DNA of 64,000 nt, from contig VAXH01000060.1 in assembly GCA_005883955.1 (NCBI GenBank), positions 1 through 64,000 of the forward strand. The letters run 5' to 3'. The notes beneath the pieces are model-generated. The model ran no database searches. It worked only from the letters and a program-made list of their open reading frames with translations, and had not been told where the DNA came from. The translations under genes and the position numbers were made by a program. Shown in pieces: positions 9,955 through 18,805 of the stretch (position 1 is its first letter; the number at the start of each line of letters is the position of its first letter). The DNA is from Actinomycetota bacterium (GTDB lineage: Bacteria > Actinomycetota > Thermoleophilia > Gaiellales > Gaiellaceae).

Positions 9955-10355
9955 TGGATTCGTCATTTTCCGCCAGCGAGGTCGCGCGTGTCGCCAATTT
10001 CCGCGCCGCGCTGCGTGCTTTCCTGCGCAAGAGCGAGCGAAACGCCCGGCAGTCGGGACTCACGCCCCAGCGCTATCTGCTGCTGCTGATGATCAAGGGC
10101 ACGCCCGACGGCAGCGAGCAGTCGACCGTGACCGAGCTCTCCGAGCGGCTGCAGCTCGCCCAGAGCACCGTCACCGAGCTCGTCCGCCGGGCGGAGGAAG
10201 CCGGGCTGGTCGAGCGCGAGCAGTCGGCGTTGGACGGCCGCGTCGCCCACCTTCGGCTGACGGCGGAAGGCGATCGCCGCCTGATGAAGGCCTTCACCAC
10301 GAACGAGCAGGAGCGCCAGGAACTTCGCTCGGCCATCGCTCACATCGAGGACTAA
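9955..10355 (+). CDS. MarR-family transcriptional regulator
   Basis: Winged-helix STVTELSERLQLAQSTVTELVRRAEEAGLVEREQSALDGRVAHLRLT. Confidence 0.92.
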
Positions 10356-10420
10356 GGCGACGCTTGCGATGCCGCTAAGAGGCCGCCCAATTCACTCGGG
10401 CGGCGGCTTAACCACGTTGG
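10356..10420 (+). repeat. Dispersed 3' two-hairpin element, copy b
   Basis: Starts at MarR stop: TAA-GGCGACGCTTGCGATGCCGCTAAGAGGCCGCCCAATTCACTCGGGCGGCGGCTTAACC. Confidence 0.8.
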
Positions 10421-10466
10421 GACGCCGCGCGGATCCGAACCTCGCAAGGCGGGTTTAGGAGCTCAG

Positions 10467-10694
10467 CTAGGCGCGGAGAGCCGAGAGGATCTCGTCGTGC
10501 TCGGGGAAGCGTCCCTCGGACTGCTTCGAGAAGACGAGCCGCCCGTCGGCGCGCACGTCGTACTGGCTCTTCGCGCCTTCGATCGCCTCCGCGTCGAACC
10601 CTCGCTCCGTCAGCTCAGCCGCGAGACTCGCGGCTCGTTCGTCGTAGCCGTTTCAGACAGGGCAATAGAAGATCTCGACGCGCACGCGGGGCAT
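10467..10694 (-). CDS. SelW/Rdx-family-like candidate selenoprotein (CxxU), in-frame UGA at 10655-10653
   Basis: Translation MPRVRVEIFYCPV-U-NGYDERAASLAAELTERGFDAEAIEGAKSQYDVRADGRLVFSKQSEGRFPEHDEILSALRA; CPVU redox motif; missed by ORF track because of TGA. Confidence 0.88.
10617..10635 (-). promoter_or_regulatory. Bacterial SECIS-like hairpin
   Basis: On minus strand AGCCGCGA-GTC-TCGCGGCT, 8-bp stem, loop begins 25 nt after UGA with G at first loop position. Confidence 0.72.
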
Positions 10695-10711
10695 CGTAGC
10701 GACGCGGCCTC

Positions 10712-10725
10712 GTGATCTAGATCAC
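10712..10725. promoter_or_regulatory. Perfect palindrome GTGATCTAGATCAC upstream of SelW-like gene (CRP/FNR-family operator candidate)
   Basis: Sequence equals its reverse complement; GTGA-N6-TCAC core. Confidence 0.5.
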
Positions 10726-11426
10726 TAAGGTCGGCGCAGCAGGTACCAGCCGAGCTCGGCCGTGTAGTCCGCGGGCGCCAGCGCCTTTGCCTGCTCTCGC
10801 TGCTCACCCTTACAGCCGGCGAGATCGAGATAGGGTTCGAGCTCGCGCTGCTCGCGCACGAACTCCGCCTTGAGCAGCACGAGGCTGTTCGCCTCGAACA
10901 GCTGGCGGAGGTCGACGTCGGCCAGGGTCCGGGTGTGGGACGGATCGCGGGCCCGCTCGAACGCGTTCAGGTCGAACGCCGCGAGCGGGTCGTTCGGCGC
11001 GATCTGGTCGACGACGAGCACGGTCCCGCCCGGCCGGGTCACCCGGGTCAGCTCGGCGATCACGAGCTCCGGCCGCGGGACGTGGTGCAGCGTCCGCAAC
11101 GTGCCGGCGACGTCGAACGACGCGCGAGCGAAATCGAGCTTCACGATGTCGCCCTCGACGAAAGAGACGTTCGCCGGCGCCTTTGCGCGGCCGCGCTCGA
11201 TCAGCTCCGGCACGAGCTCGACCGCGACGACCTCGCCCACGAGCGGCGCCAGTGCGAAGGCGAGCGCGCCGGTGCCCGCGCCGACGTCGAGCGCTCGCTC
11301 GTCACCGGCCAGCGGCACGAACTCGCGGATGCGCGAGGCGAGCTCGTCCGCGCGCCGTTCCTGCAGCGCGGCGAGTCGGTCAGCCGTCGCTGCGAACCGA
11401 GCCCGCGTTGCGTCGTGCGTACTCAA
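10725..11426 (-). CDS. Class I SAM-dependent methyltransferase
   Basis: LDVGAGTGALAFALAPLVGEVVAVELV motif; TTG start at 11426 inferred. Confidence 0.88.
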   Translation of the reverse strand: MSTHDATRARFAATADRLAALQERRADELASRIREFVPLAGDERALDVGAGTGALAFALAPLVGEVVAVELVPELIERGRAKAPANVSFVEGDIVKLDFARASFDVAGTLRTLHHVPRPELVIAELTRVTRPGGTVLVVDQIAPNDPLAAFDLNAFERARDPSHTRTLADVDLRQLFEANSLVLLKAEFVREQRELEPYLDLAGCKGEQREQAKALAPADYTAELGWYLLRRP

Positions 11427-12510
11427 GCGCCTCCTCCTTTGTCGAGATCGTGCCAGCAGCGCGCTCCTCCGCGATTTCCTCGAGCAGCCTGCCGACCTCA
11501 GGCCCCGGCGGGAGGTCGAGCTCGCCGCCGCGCAGGAGCGGCTTCTTCGGCTCGGACTCCCTGGCGCGGACGACGGCGTCGTCGAACCCGCGAGCGCCGA
11601 GGAAGGCCAGAGCCTCCAGCGCCCAGGGCTCGGTCTCGCGGCGGAAGCGGTGGATCGCCCGCGGCGAGTCGTTCGCCGGCGGCTCGGCCTGCATGAGCGT
11701 GCGGGCAAACCGCTTGGTCTCGTTCGAGATCGGCAGCTTCAGCAGGTTCTCACCGAAGACGACGACGAGGTCGTAGTCGGGATAGCCCGCGACACCCGCG
11801 CGTTCGATGCTCGTCAGCGAGCCGCCCAGCGGCTCGAGCAAGCCCAGCTCGTCGAGCCTCCTGAAGCCGTCCGCGGACAGCCTTCGCAGCTCGGCGAGGA
11901 TCCTCTCCTTGGACGGGCTCGTGACGAGCCCCGAGTCGCGGCGGATGAGCTCTTCGGTCTCAGAAACGAGCCGGAAATCGAACGGCAGCTCGTCTTCGAG
12001 CCGGGGGCCTCGCAGCAGCCGGAGGGGATCGTCGCGGAAGACGGACTCGCCGATCGCCCGCAACCGCCTCCCGGCGAGATCGTCGTAGCCGCCGAACGGG
12101 TCCACGCTTTCGCCGCTGCCCGCGCGCTCCGCGATGGCATTGATGCTGAAATCGCGGGTCGCGAGGTCGTCCTCGATCGTTCCGTTCAGAGGCGTGAAAT
12201 CGACCGTGCGCCCGTCGGCGAGCGCCACCCGCCAGGCGCCGTGGCGCTCAGAGAGCGGGAAAGGCGCGCCTCCGGCCGCGCGGGCGTAGCGCCGAGCCGC
12301 GCGCTCCGGCTCTGAAAGCGCGACGTCGACGTCGATGATCGGGCGCTCGAGCGCCGCGTCGCGAACGGCACCGCCCACGATCCAGGCCTCCTCGCCCGCG
12401 AACAACTCTTCGACGAGCTCACGAATCGACGACCACCCGCCTGGAGCGGGCGGGATCGCTGTTGATCCCACAAACGAGCTCGTAGTTGATCGTTCCCGCC
12501 ACGCGCGCAT
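11380..12510 (-). CDS. CCA tRNA nucleotidyltransferase/poly(A) polymerase-family protein (N-terminus uncertain)
   Basis: AWIVGGAVRDAALERPIIDVDVAL and DLATRDFSINAIA motifs. Confidence 0.85.
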   Translation of the reverse strand: MRAWRERSTTSSFVGSTAIPPAPGGWSSIRELVEELFAGEEAWIVGGAVRDAALERPIIDVDVALSEPERAARRYARAAGGAPFPLSERHGAWRVALADGRTVDFTPLNGTIEDDLATRDFSINAIAERAGSGESVDPFGGYDDLAGRRLRAIGESVFRDDPLRLLRGPRLEDELPFDFRLVSETEELIRRDSGLVTSPSKERILAELRRLSADGFRRLDELGLLEPLGGSLTSIERAGVAGYPDYDLVVVFGENLLKLPISNETKRFARTLMQAEPPANDSPRAIHRFRRETEPWALEALAFLGARGFDDAVVRARESEPKKPLLRGGELDLPPGPEVGRLLEEIAEERAAGTISTKEEALEYARRNAGSVRSDG

Positions 12511-13441
12511 GATCTTCCGCGATCACGCCGTCGCCGAGCAACGTCACAGGCGTTCCGACGGGGAGCTCGCGGTCGAGCTCGACGGCCAAGGCATCCATCG
12601 AGATCGTGCCGACGACGCGGCGCGGCTCGCCCTCGACCCTTACCTCGGTTCCGGTCATGTCGCGGCGAAAGCCGTCCGCGTAGCCCACGGGGACAATGCC
12701 GATCCAGGTCGGCCGCTCGGCGACGAAGCGGCGGCCGTAGCCGCTGCTCTCGCCCGGACCGAGGCGGCGAACCTGCGCGAGCAAGCTCGACCAATGGAGC
12801 GCAGGCTCCAGCCCGTCGTCGGCCGGCGCGGTGCCGAAGGGCGAGAGGCCGTAGATCGCTACCCCGCAGCGGGCGGCGTCGAAGCGCGCGCCCGGAAAGC
12901 CGAACGCGCCGGCGCTGTTCGCAAGATGCCGTGTCAAGTGGCGGTACGGCTCCGTGGCCTCGCGAAAACGCCGGATCTGCGTCTCGGTGTACTCAGGATC
13001 GCAGTCGGCGCTCGCGAGATGGCTCATCAGGCCGACGACCTCGACGGCCGGCCTCGGCAGCTCCGAGAGGCCCCAACGGCCCATACCGGTGTCGAGCTTG
13101 AGATGGACGCGGACACCCTCGGGGATCTCGTTGTCCGAGACGACTAGTTCGAGCCCGGCCTCTCGCGCCGACACGATCTCGCGGCTCGTCGAGGTGGGCC
13201 CCATCACGAGGATTCGGGCGGCAGGGAACTCCTTGCGGAGCTCGAGGCCCTCGGCGACCGTCGCGACGCAGAGAACGCTCGCCCCGGCGCGGAGCGCTGC
13301 GCCGCCAACGTCGAGGGCACCGTGGCCGTAGCCGTTCGCCTTCACGACCGCCCAGAGCTCAGCGCCTTCGAGCACCTCGAGCAGCCTTTTGCTGTTGCGG
13401 CGGATCGCGCCGAGGTCGATTGTCAGCTCAGACCGCGTCAT
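12419..13441 (-). CDS. alr: Alanine racemase
   Basis: AVVKANGYGHG PLP-lysine motif; HLKLDTGMGRWG. Confidence 0.95.
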   Translation of the reverse strand: MTRSELTIDLGAIRRNSKRLLEVLEGAELWAVVKANGYGHGALDVGGAALRAGASVLCVATVAEGLELRKEFPAARILVMGPTSTSREIVSAREAGLELVVSDNEIPEGVRVHLKLDTGMGRWGLSELPRPAVEVVGLMSHLASADCDPEYTETQIRRFREATEPYRHLTRHLANSAGAFGFPGARFDAARCGVAIYGLSPFGTAPADDGLEPALHWSSLLAQVRRLGPGESSGYGRRFVAERPTWIGIVPVGYADGFRRDMTGTEVRVEGEPRRVVGTISMDALAVELDRELPVGTPVTLLGDGVIAEDHARVAGTINYELVCGINSDPARSRRVVVDS

Positions 13442-14753
13442 CGAGAACGCCGGGTAGCTGCGCCGCCACGTCGCTTGCGATCAGTCCGCGACCATGAGCT
13501 GCGGCGAGCGCCGCGTCGGCGTGGATGCGGGCAGCAGTGGCGGCAGCGAGCGCTCCCTCCATACCCTTGGACAAGAACGCACCGATGATTCCGGTCAGGA
13601 CGTCGCCGGTGCCGGCGGTCGCAAGGCGGGGTGTGCCGGTGCTGATCAGCGTCCGGGCGGCGGGCGCGGCCACGATCGTCTCGCTCCCCTTCAGGAGCAC
13701 GACGCACTGGAAACGCTCGACTGCGCGGCTGACGGCTTCGAGGCGGTGTGCGTCCACCCACGTGGTCTCGACGTCGAGCAGGCGCGCGAGCTCACCGGAG
13801 TGCGGTGTCAGGACCGTCGGAGGGTCGCGCTCGACCGGCTCGAAGCCGAAGAGTCCGTCCGCATCGACGACCGCCGGCAGCTCGGTCTCCTTCAGAAGCC
13901 GGCGGACGAGCTGCCTCGCCTCGTCGCCGCGGCCGAGCCCCGGCCCCAGCGCAAGCGCGCCGGCCCGCTCGGCTGCTTCGAACGCCTCCTCGAGCGGCCG
14001 CTTGACCGCCTCGAGCAGCCGCATCTCGACGATCGGCAGTGATTCGCGCGGCGCGCAGACGGTCACGTAGCCCGCGTCGGCGCGGAACGCCGCCTCCGCG
14101 GCGAGGCAGACGGCGCCGGTCAGGCCGGGCGCCCCGCCGACCACCAGCACGGAGCCGGAGCGGTACTTGTTGCCGCCGCGGCGGCGCTGCGGGAGCCGCC
14201 GGACGATCTCGCTCGTAACCCGTGCGTGTCTCGTCTCGGAGGACTCCAGCCCGATGTCCACGAGCTCGATGCGGCCGGCGTGCAGGCTGCCCGGCGCAAC
14301 CGCCAAGCCGACCTTCTCGCCGTGGAAAGTCACGGTCGTCACCGCCTCGACGCAGACCCCCGAGACCTCGCCGGTGGAGGCGTCGACCCCCGAAGGAACG
14401 TCGACGGCGACGACCGGCGCGCCGGCGTCGTGGATCGCCTCGATCGAGCGCGCCGCCTCCTCTCGCGGTTCCCCGTGAAAGCCCGTGCCGAAGATTGCGT
14501 CTATGACCACATCCGCGCGCGGCAGTTCGGCGCCCACTTCGACCACCTTCGCGCCCAGCCTCTGCGCCGCGATGCGACCGTCGCCTCCGTTCGCACCCTT
14601 GCCGCAGACCGCCACGACGCGCGCGCCGGGATAGTCCCGCGCAACCACCGCCGCCACGGCGTTCCCGGCACGCTCCATCAGCGCCTCGACGTCGTGGCCC
14701 GCCTCGGCGGCTTTCATCTCCTCGGCTGTGTAGAGCGGTTCGAGGTCGGCCAC
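13428..14753 (-). CDS. nnrD: Bifunctional NAD(P)H-hydrate epimerase/dehydratase
   Basis: N-terminal YjeF_N (GKGANGGDGRIAAQRL) plus C-terminal carbohydrate-kinase domain (TAGTGDVLTGIIGAFL). Confidence 0.93.
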   Translation of the reverse strand: MADLEPLYTAEEMKAAEAGHDVEALMERAGNAVAAVVARDYPGARVVAVCGKGANGGDGRIAAQRLGAKVVEVGAELPRADVVIDAIFGTGFHGEPREEAARSIEAIHDAGAPVVAVDVPSGVDASTGEVSGVCVEAVTTVTFHGEKVGLAVAPGSLHAGRIELVDIGLESSETRHARVTSEIVRRLPQRRRGGNKYRSGSVLVVGGAPGLTGAVCLAAEAAFRADAGYVTVCAPRESLPIVEMRLLEAVKRPLEEAFEAAERAGALALGPGLGRGDEARQLVRRLLKETELPAVVDADGLFGFEPVERDPPTVLTPHSGELARLLDVETTWVDAHRLEAVSRAVERFQCVVLLKGSETIVAAPAARTLISTGTPRLATAGTGDVLTGIIGAFLSKGMEGALAAATAARIHADAALAAAHGRGLIASDVAAQLPGVLDDAV

Positions 14754-14754
14754 G

Positions 14755-15132
14755 CTACGCGTTCTGGGATCCACCTTCGGCGACGGCGACAGCCGTCGCC
14801 AGCTCGCGCGAATGCGACATCGAGAGGTCGATCTCGCCGGCGCCGACCCGTTCGGCCCAGTCCTGCAGGCGTCCCGAAAGCCTGATGCCGGGCTTTGGTC
14901 GGCCCGCGATCTCGACCTCGCGCCACGCGAACGCACGCGCGACCCCGAAGCCGAGCGCCTTGCCGATCGCCTCCTTGCCGGCGAAGCGGGCGGCGTAATG
15001 CTGCGGCGGGTTCGGCCGGGAGTCGCAGTAGGCGCGCTCTGCGGCGGTGAAGCAGCGCTCCCGAAACGACGGGTAACGCTCGAGCGTGCGGCGAACCCGC
15101 CCGATTTCGATCAAATCGACGCCGACGGTCAT
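14755..15132 (-). CDS. acpS: Holo-[acyl-carrier-protein] synthase
   Basis: VGVDLIEIGRV, RFAGKEAIGKALG motifs. Confidence 0.95.
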   Translation of the reverse strand: MTVGVDLIEIGRVRRTLERYPSFRERCFTAAERAYCDSRPNPPQHYAARFAGKEAIGKALGFGVARAFAWREVEIAGRPKPGIRLSGRLQDWAERVGAGEIDLSMSHSRELATAVAVAEGGSQNA

Positions 15133-15151
15133 TGGTCGATTCTACGGCCCG

Positions 15152-15217
15152 ACCGGGTTAAACCGGCCGCGGGGGCAGAGCCACCACGGCCTCCAGAACG
15201 GCGTCGCAGGCGACGCC
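15152..15217 (-). repeat. Dispersed 3' two-hairpin element, copy c
   Basis: Between HAD stop and acpS start: GGCGTCGCCTGCGACGCCGTTCTGGAGGCCGTGG...CGCGGCCGGTTTAACCCGG (minus). Confidence 0.8.
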
Positions 15218-15239
15218 TCAGTCAAATCGATCCCAACCG

Positions 15240-16013
15240 TCACAAGGAGGATTCTAGGAACGCCGGCACGTCGGCGATCGAGTCGACGACCGCCTCCGGC
15301 TGCGCGCTCCAGGCGCCTGCGTCATCGCGGAACTTGCCGGTGCGGACGAGGATCGTGTGCATCGCGAGCGCCCCCGCGCCGCCGATGTCGGCGTTGACGT
15401 CGTCGCCGACCATCCAGGCGTTCTCGGGATCGGCGTCGAGCACCTCCAGCGCCGCCTCGAAGTAGGAGGCACTGGGTTTCCCGAGCACGGTTGCCTGCGC
15501 ACCGGTCGCGTACTCGAGCCCGACCACGAAGGCGCCGGCGTCGAGCAGGGCGCCCCGGGAGGTCTGCCACCACGGGTTCTTGTGCAGGCAATAGAGGTCG
15601 GCGCCGGCCTCGAGCTCGGCGAACGCGCGCCCGAGGTTCATGTAGCTGAAGACCCGATTCGTCTCGGCGGTCTCGTCCGCGCCGCCGAGAAGAACGGCGT
15701 CTGCGCTCTCGCCGACCAGCTCGACGCCCTCGAGGTCGTCCCGGATCGCCGGCATCGTCAGCGCCAGGACTCGCCGGCCTTGGAGGACCCGCGCCGCGGC
15801 AACCGGCGTCGTCTGCAGCTCGCCGTCCTCGAGCTCGATCCCGAACCCTCGGATCGCCGCCGCGAGCTCCACACGCGACTGTGTCGTGTTGTTCGTGAGA
15901 AAGCGCAGCCGGTGACCCGCGTCGCGCAGCTTCTTCACCGCATGAGCCGCCCCGTCGATCGGCCGGCCGGAGATGTGCAGGACCCCGTCGACGTCCAGGA
16001 GAACTGCGCTCAC
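15240..16013 (-). CDS. HAD-superfamily hydrolase (NagD/PGP-like)
   Basis: VLLDVDGVLHISG, LTNNTT, MVGDDVNADIGGA; start chosen at GTG 16013. Confidence 0.92.
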   Translation of the reverse strand: MSAVLLDVDGVLHISGRPIDGAAHAVKKLRDAGHRLRFLTNNTTQSRVELAAAIRGFGIELEDGELQTTPVAAARVLQGRRVLALTMPAIRDDLEGVELVGESADAVLLGGADETAETNRVFSYMNLGRAFAELEAGADLYCLHKNPWWQTSRGALLDAGAFVVGLEYATGAQATVLGKPSASYFEAALEVLDADPENAWMVGDDVNADIGGAGALAMHTILVRTGKFRDDAGAWSAQPEAVVDSIADVPAFLESSL

Positions 16014-16119
16014 GAACACAACCTAGATAGCTCGTGCGACGATTGCGCATCGTGAACCGTGCGCTCCCGCCGGCGAAACTGGACGCGCAGCGTGGCCATG
16101 GCCGGCGAGTCTAAGTCGA

Positions 16120-16150
16120 GAGGCCGCACCGGGGAAGCCGACACGGCCTC
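16120..16150. repeat. Diverged hairpin-B copy of dispersed element (copy k)
   Basis: GAGGCCGCACCGGGGAAGCCGACACGGCCTC followed by TTTT. Confidence 0.5.
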
Positions 16151-16181
16151 TTTTGGTCCTCGTCGCGAGCGATCCCTCAGG

Positions 16182-16574
16182 GTGACGCGCTCGGTCTCGA
16201 TCCCACGCTCGGAAATCGAGCTCCGCTTCTCCCGCTCGAGCGGGCCCGGCGGGCAGCACGCGCAGAAGACCGAGACGCGGGCCGAGGCAATCTTCGACGT
16301 CGAGCGCTCGGCCGGGCTGACCGACGCCCAGAAGCGGCGCGTGATCGCAAGGACCGGCCCGTTGCTGCGTGCCGTCGCCCAGGACGAGCGGAGCCAGTGG
16401 CGAAACCGCGAGCTCGCGACCGAGCGCCTCGTCGATGCCCTTCGCGACGCGTTGAAAGTCGAGCGAAAACGCCGTCCGACGAGACCGACGGCCGCGGCAA
16501 AGAGAAGACGGCTCGAGCAAAAACGTCAGCGCAGCGAGACGAAGCGCCTGCGCCGACCGCCGGCCGAGGGCTAG
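16182..16574 (+). CDS. arfB: Peptide-chain release factor-like (ArfB/YaeJ family) protein
   Basis: SRSSGPGGQHAQKTETR (GGQ motif) and basic C-terminal tail. Confidence 0.9.
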   Translation: MTRSVSIPRSEIELRFSRSSGPGGQHAQKTETRAEAIFDVERSAGLTDAQKRRVIARTGPLLRAVAQDERSQWRNRELATERLVDALRDALKVERKRRPTRPTAAAKRRRLEQKRQRSETKRLRRPPAEG

Positions 16575-17251
16575 CCGGCGGCAAGCAAGGCCACTCCTGC
16601 AACGACGATCGCCGCTCCCGCGAGCCGCCGGACGCCGACCGGCTCCCGCAGGAACACCCGCGCGAGCACGACCGCGATCACGACGCTCGTCTCGCGCACG
16701 GCTGAGACAGACGGCGCACTCGCGAGCCGCAGCGCAAGCAGAACCAGCAGATAGGTCACCGCGGAGGCCATGCCGATCACGGCCGCGACCGGCCGCGCGG
16801 CCGCCGCCAGGCGCGCACGCTCGACGAAGAGCGGATACGCGAGCGCGGGCCCGAGCATCACGAGCAGCAGGTAAGGCGCCGCGTTTGCGTGACGAATCCC
16901 ATAACGGTCGATGACTGTGTAGCCGGCGATCGCGCCGGCGACCGCGACGGCCAGCGCAGATCCTCGCCCGCCCCTTCGGAAGCCGCGGACGAGCAGGATC
17001 CCCACCGCGACGGCGACGACACCGCCGATCTCCCCGGCCGAAGGGCTCGCACCGACTACGACCAGGACGACCACGAGCGCGAGCACCGGCGCGAGACCTC
17101 GCGCGAGCGGATAGACGAGGCTGAGCTCGAAGCGCCGGTAGGCGGCGGCGAGCAACACGATGTAGGCGAGCTCGAGCGCGCCCGAGCCGAGGACGTAGGG
17201 CACAGCTGCGCCTTCGACACGCCAGGTCGCGGCGGCGAGCGGCGCCAGCAC
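16571..17251 (-). CDS. EamA/DMT-family transporter (N-terminus likely extends to ~17370)
   Basis: Multi-TM EamA-like sequence; upstream in-frame hydrophobic codons (ALGLALAAAGLHALWNLLLARERD). Confidence 0.8.
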   Translation of the reverse strand: MLAPLAAATWRVEGAAVPYVLGSGALELAYIVLLAAAYRRFELSLVYPLARGLAPVLALVVVLVVVGASPSAGEIGGVVAVAVGILLVRGFRRGGRGSALAVAVAGAIAGYTVIDRYGIRHANAAPYLLLVMLGPALAYPLFVERARLAAAARPVAAVIGMASAVTYLLVLLALRLASAPSVSAVRETSVVIAVVLARVFLREPVGVRRLAGAAIVVAGVALLAAG

Positions 17252-17373
17252 GGCGATAAAGACAACGAGCGAAACGGCAATCGTCGCCTCGGTGTCGCGC
17301 TCCCGCGCGAGCAGCAGGTTCCAGAGCGCGTGCAGCCCCGCCGCCGCCAGCGCGAGGCCGAGCGCCTCAGAGC

Positions 17374-18654
17374 TCAGTGCCCATGGCGGGCGTGCTCGAG
17401 CGCGACCGCCTGCCGTCCAAGAGCATCAACGTAGCGCTCCGGATCGGCGTCGAACTTCGCCTTGCAGCCCTCGCTGCAGAAGTAGTAGGTGCGGCCCTCG
17501 TAGGTCGAGGTCGGCTTACCGGCTCGGCGATCGACCGTCATCCCGCAGACGGGATCCTTGGCGCCGCGGCGCAGCGTCAGCCCGAACAGCGCCACCGCGA
17601 CCGCGAGAAAGATGATGTTCAGAAAGGTCGTGTAGTTCCAGGAGATCCCCCGGCTCGAGATCGAGTCGATCGAAGGCCGTTTCGACGGCACGAGGCCGGC
17701 CGCGCTGAAGGTCCCGTCGACAGCGAGTGCGGCGAGCACCATCGCCGCGAACATGATCGCGACGAGCCGCGCCGTCAGCTCGCGGCCGTAGTACTTCGTG
17801 TAGGCGATCACGATCGGGACGATGAGCAGATCGGCGTAGATGAACGCGATCACCCCGGCGAACGAGATCCCGCCGCCCCAGAGCACCGCTGCCAGCGGCG
17901 CGTTCCCGACCGAGCACACGAACGAGAGAATCGCGACGATCGGCCCGAGGACGACGTTTTCGAGCAGCCGCGCCGGCCACGGGGCGTCGGTGATGAAGAG
18001 CCCGTTGAAGACGCCCGCAGGCAGGAGCGAGATGAAGCCGGCAATAGCAAAGCCGCTGATGATCTCCCGCCAGAGCATCTCCCAGTCGTTGCGGAAGTTG
18101 TGCGCGACGTCCGACCAGGCCTGCACCGAGGTCAGCCGCCGCCGCGGGGCGAGTCCCTCGGACGAGGCGGAGGAGTGGATGTGTCCGGCCTCGGCCGCCT
18201 CGGCATGCCGGCGCGCCTCATCCTCGAGGCGCCGAGTTACGAACAGCCGCAGCCCGAGCCAGACCAGGGGGATGAGGATCAGCCCGCCAATGAGCTCCGC
18301 GAGCGTGAACCGCCAGCCGATGAAGATCCAGATCACGATCCCGAGCTCGAAGACGAGGTTCGTCGAGGCGAACTGGAAGACCATCGCCGAAGCGAAGCTC
18401 GCCCCCTTGGCGAACATCGACTTCGCAATCGCAATCGCTGCGTAGCTGCACGACGATGAAGCTGCGCCGAGCCCCGTCGCAAGCGTGATCTCGCGCGGCC
18501 CGCGCCCGCCGAGCGCCTGCTCGATCCGCGACCGCGGCACCCACGCCTGCACGATTCCCGAGAGCGCGAAGCCGAGCACGAGCGCCCACCAGACCTCCCA
18601 GGCCATCTGGAAGGCGGCCCAGAGCCCTTCGCCGATCGTCGAAATCACCTCCAC
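17374..18654 (-). CDS. UPF0718/DUF318-type permease with C-terminal YHS domain
   Basis: GLGAASSSCSYAAIAIAKSMF...; C-term KDPVCGMTVDRRAGKPTSTYEGRTYYFCSEGCKAKFDADPERY. Confidence 0.88.
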   Translation of the reverse strand: MEVISTIGEGLWAAFQMAWEVWWALVLGFALSGIVQAWVPRSRIEQALGGRGPREITLATGLGAASSSCSYAAIAIAKSMFAKGASFASAMVFQFASTNLVFELGIVIWIFIGWRFTLAELIGGLILIPLVWLGLRLFVTRRLEDEARRHAEAAEAGHIHSSASSEGLAPRRRLTSVQAWSDVAHNFRNDWEMLWREIISGFAIAGFISLLPAGVFNGLFITDAPWPARLLENVVLGPIVAILSFVCSVGNAPLAAVLWGGGISFAGVIAFIYADLLIVPIVIAYTKYYGRELTARLVAIMFAAMVLAALAVDGTFSAAGLVPSKRPSIDSISSRGISWNYTTFLNIIFLAVAVALFGLTLRRGAKDPVCGMTVDRRAGKPTSTYEGRTYYFCSEGCKAKFDADPERYVDALGRQAVALEHARHGH

Positions 18655-18805
18655 GCGAGCCGGGTATAGCAGCCGGACCGATGACCGCAGCTCGGAGCTG
18701 TGTCGGCAGGGTACGACGCCGTCTGGGTCAACCCCTCAAACCAGGCCCCGCCTTTCCCGGACGAAGCGCCGCGCGAGGCCCACTCACTCGTCGAGGCGGT
18801 TCTGG

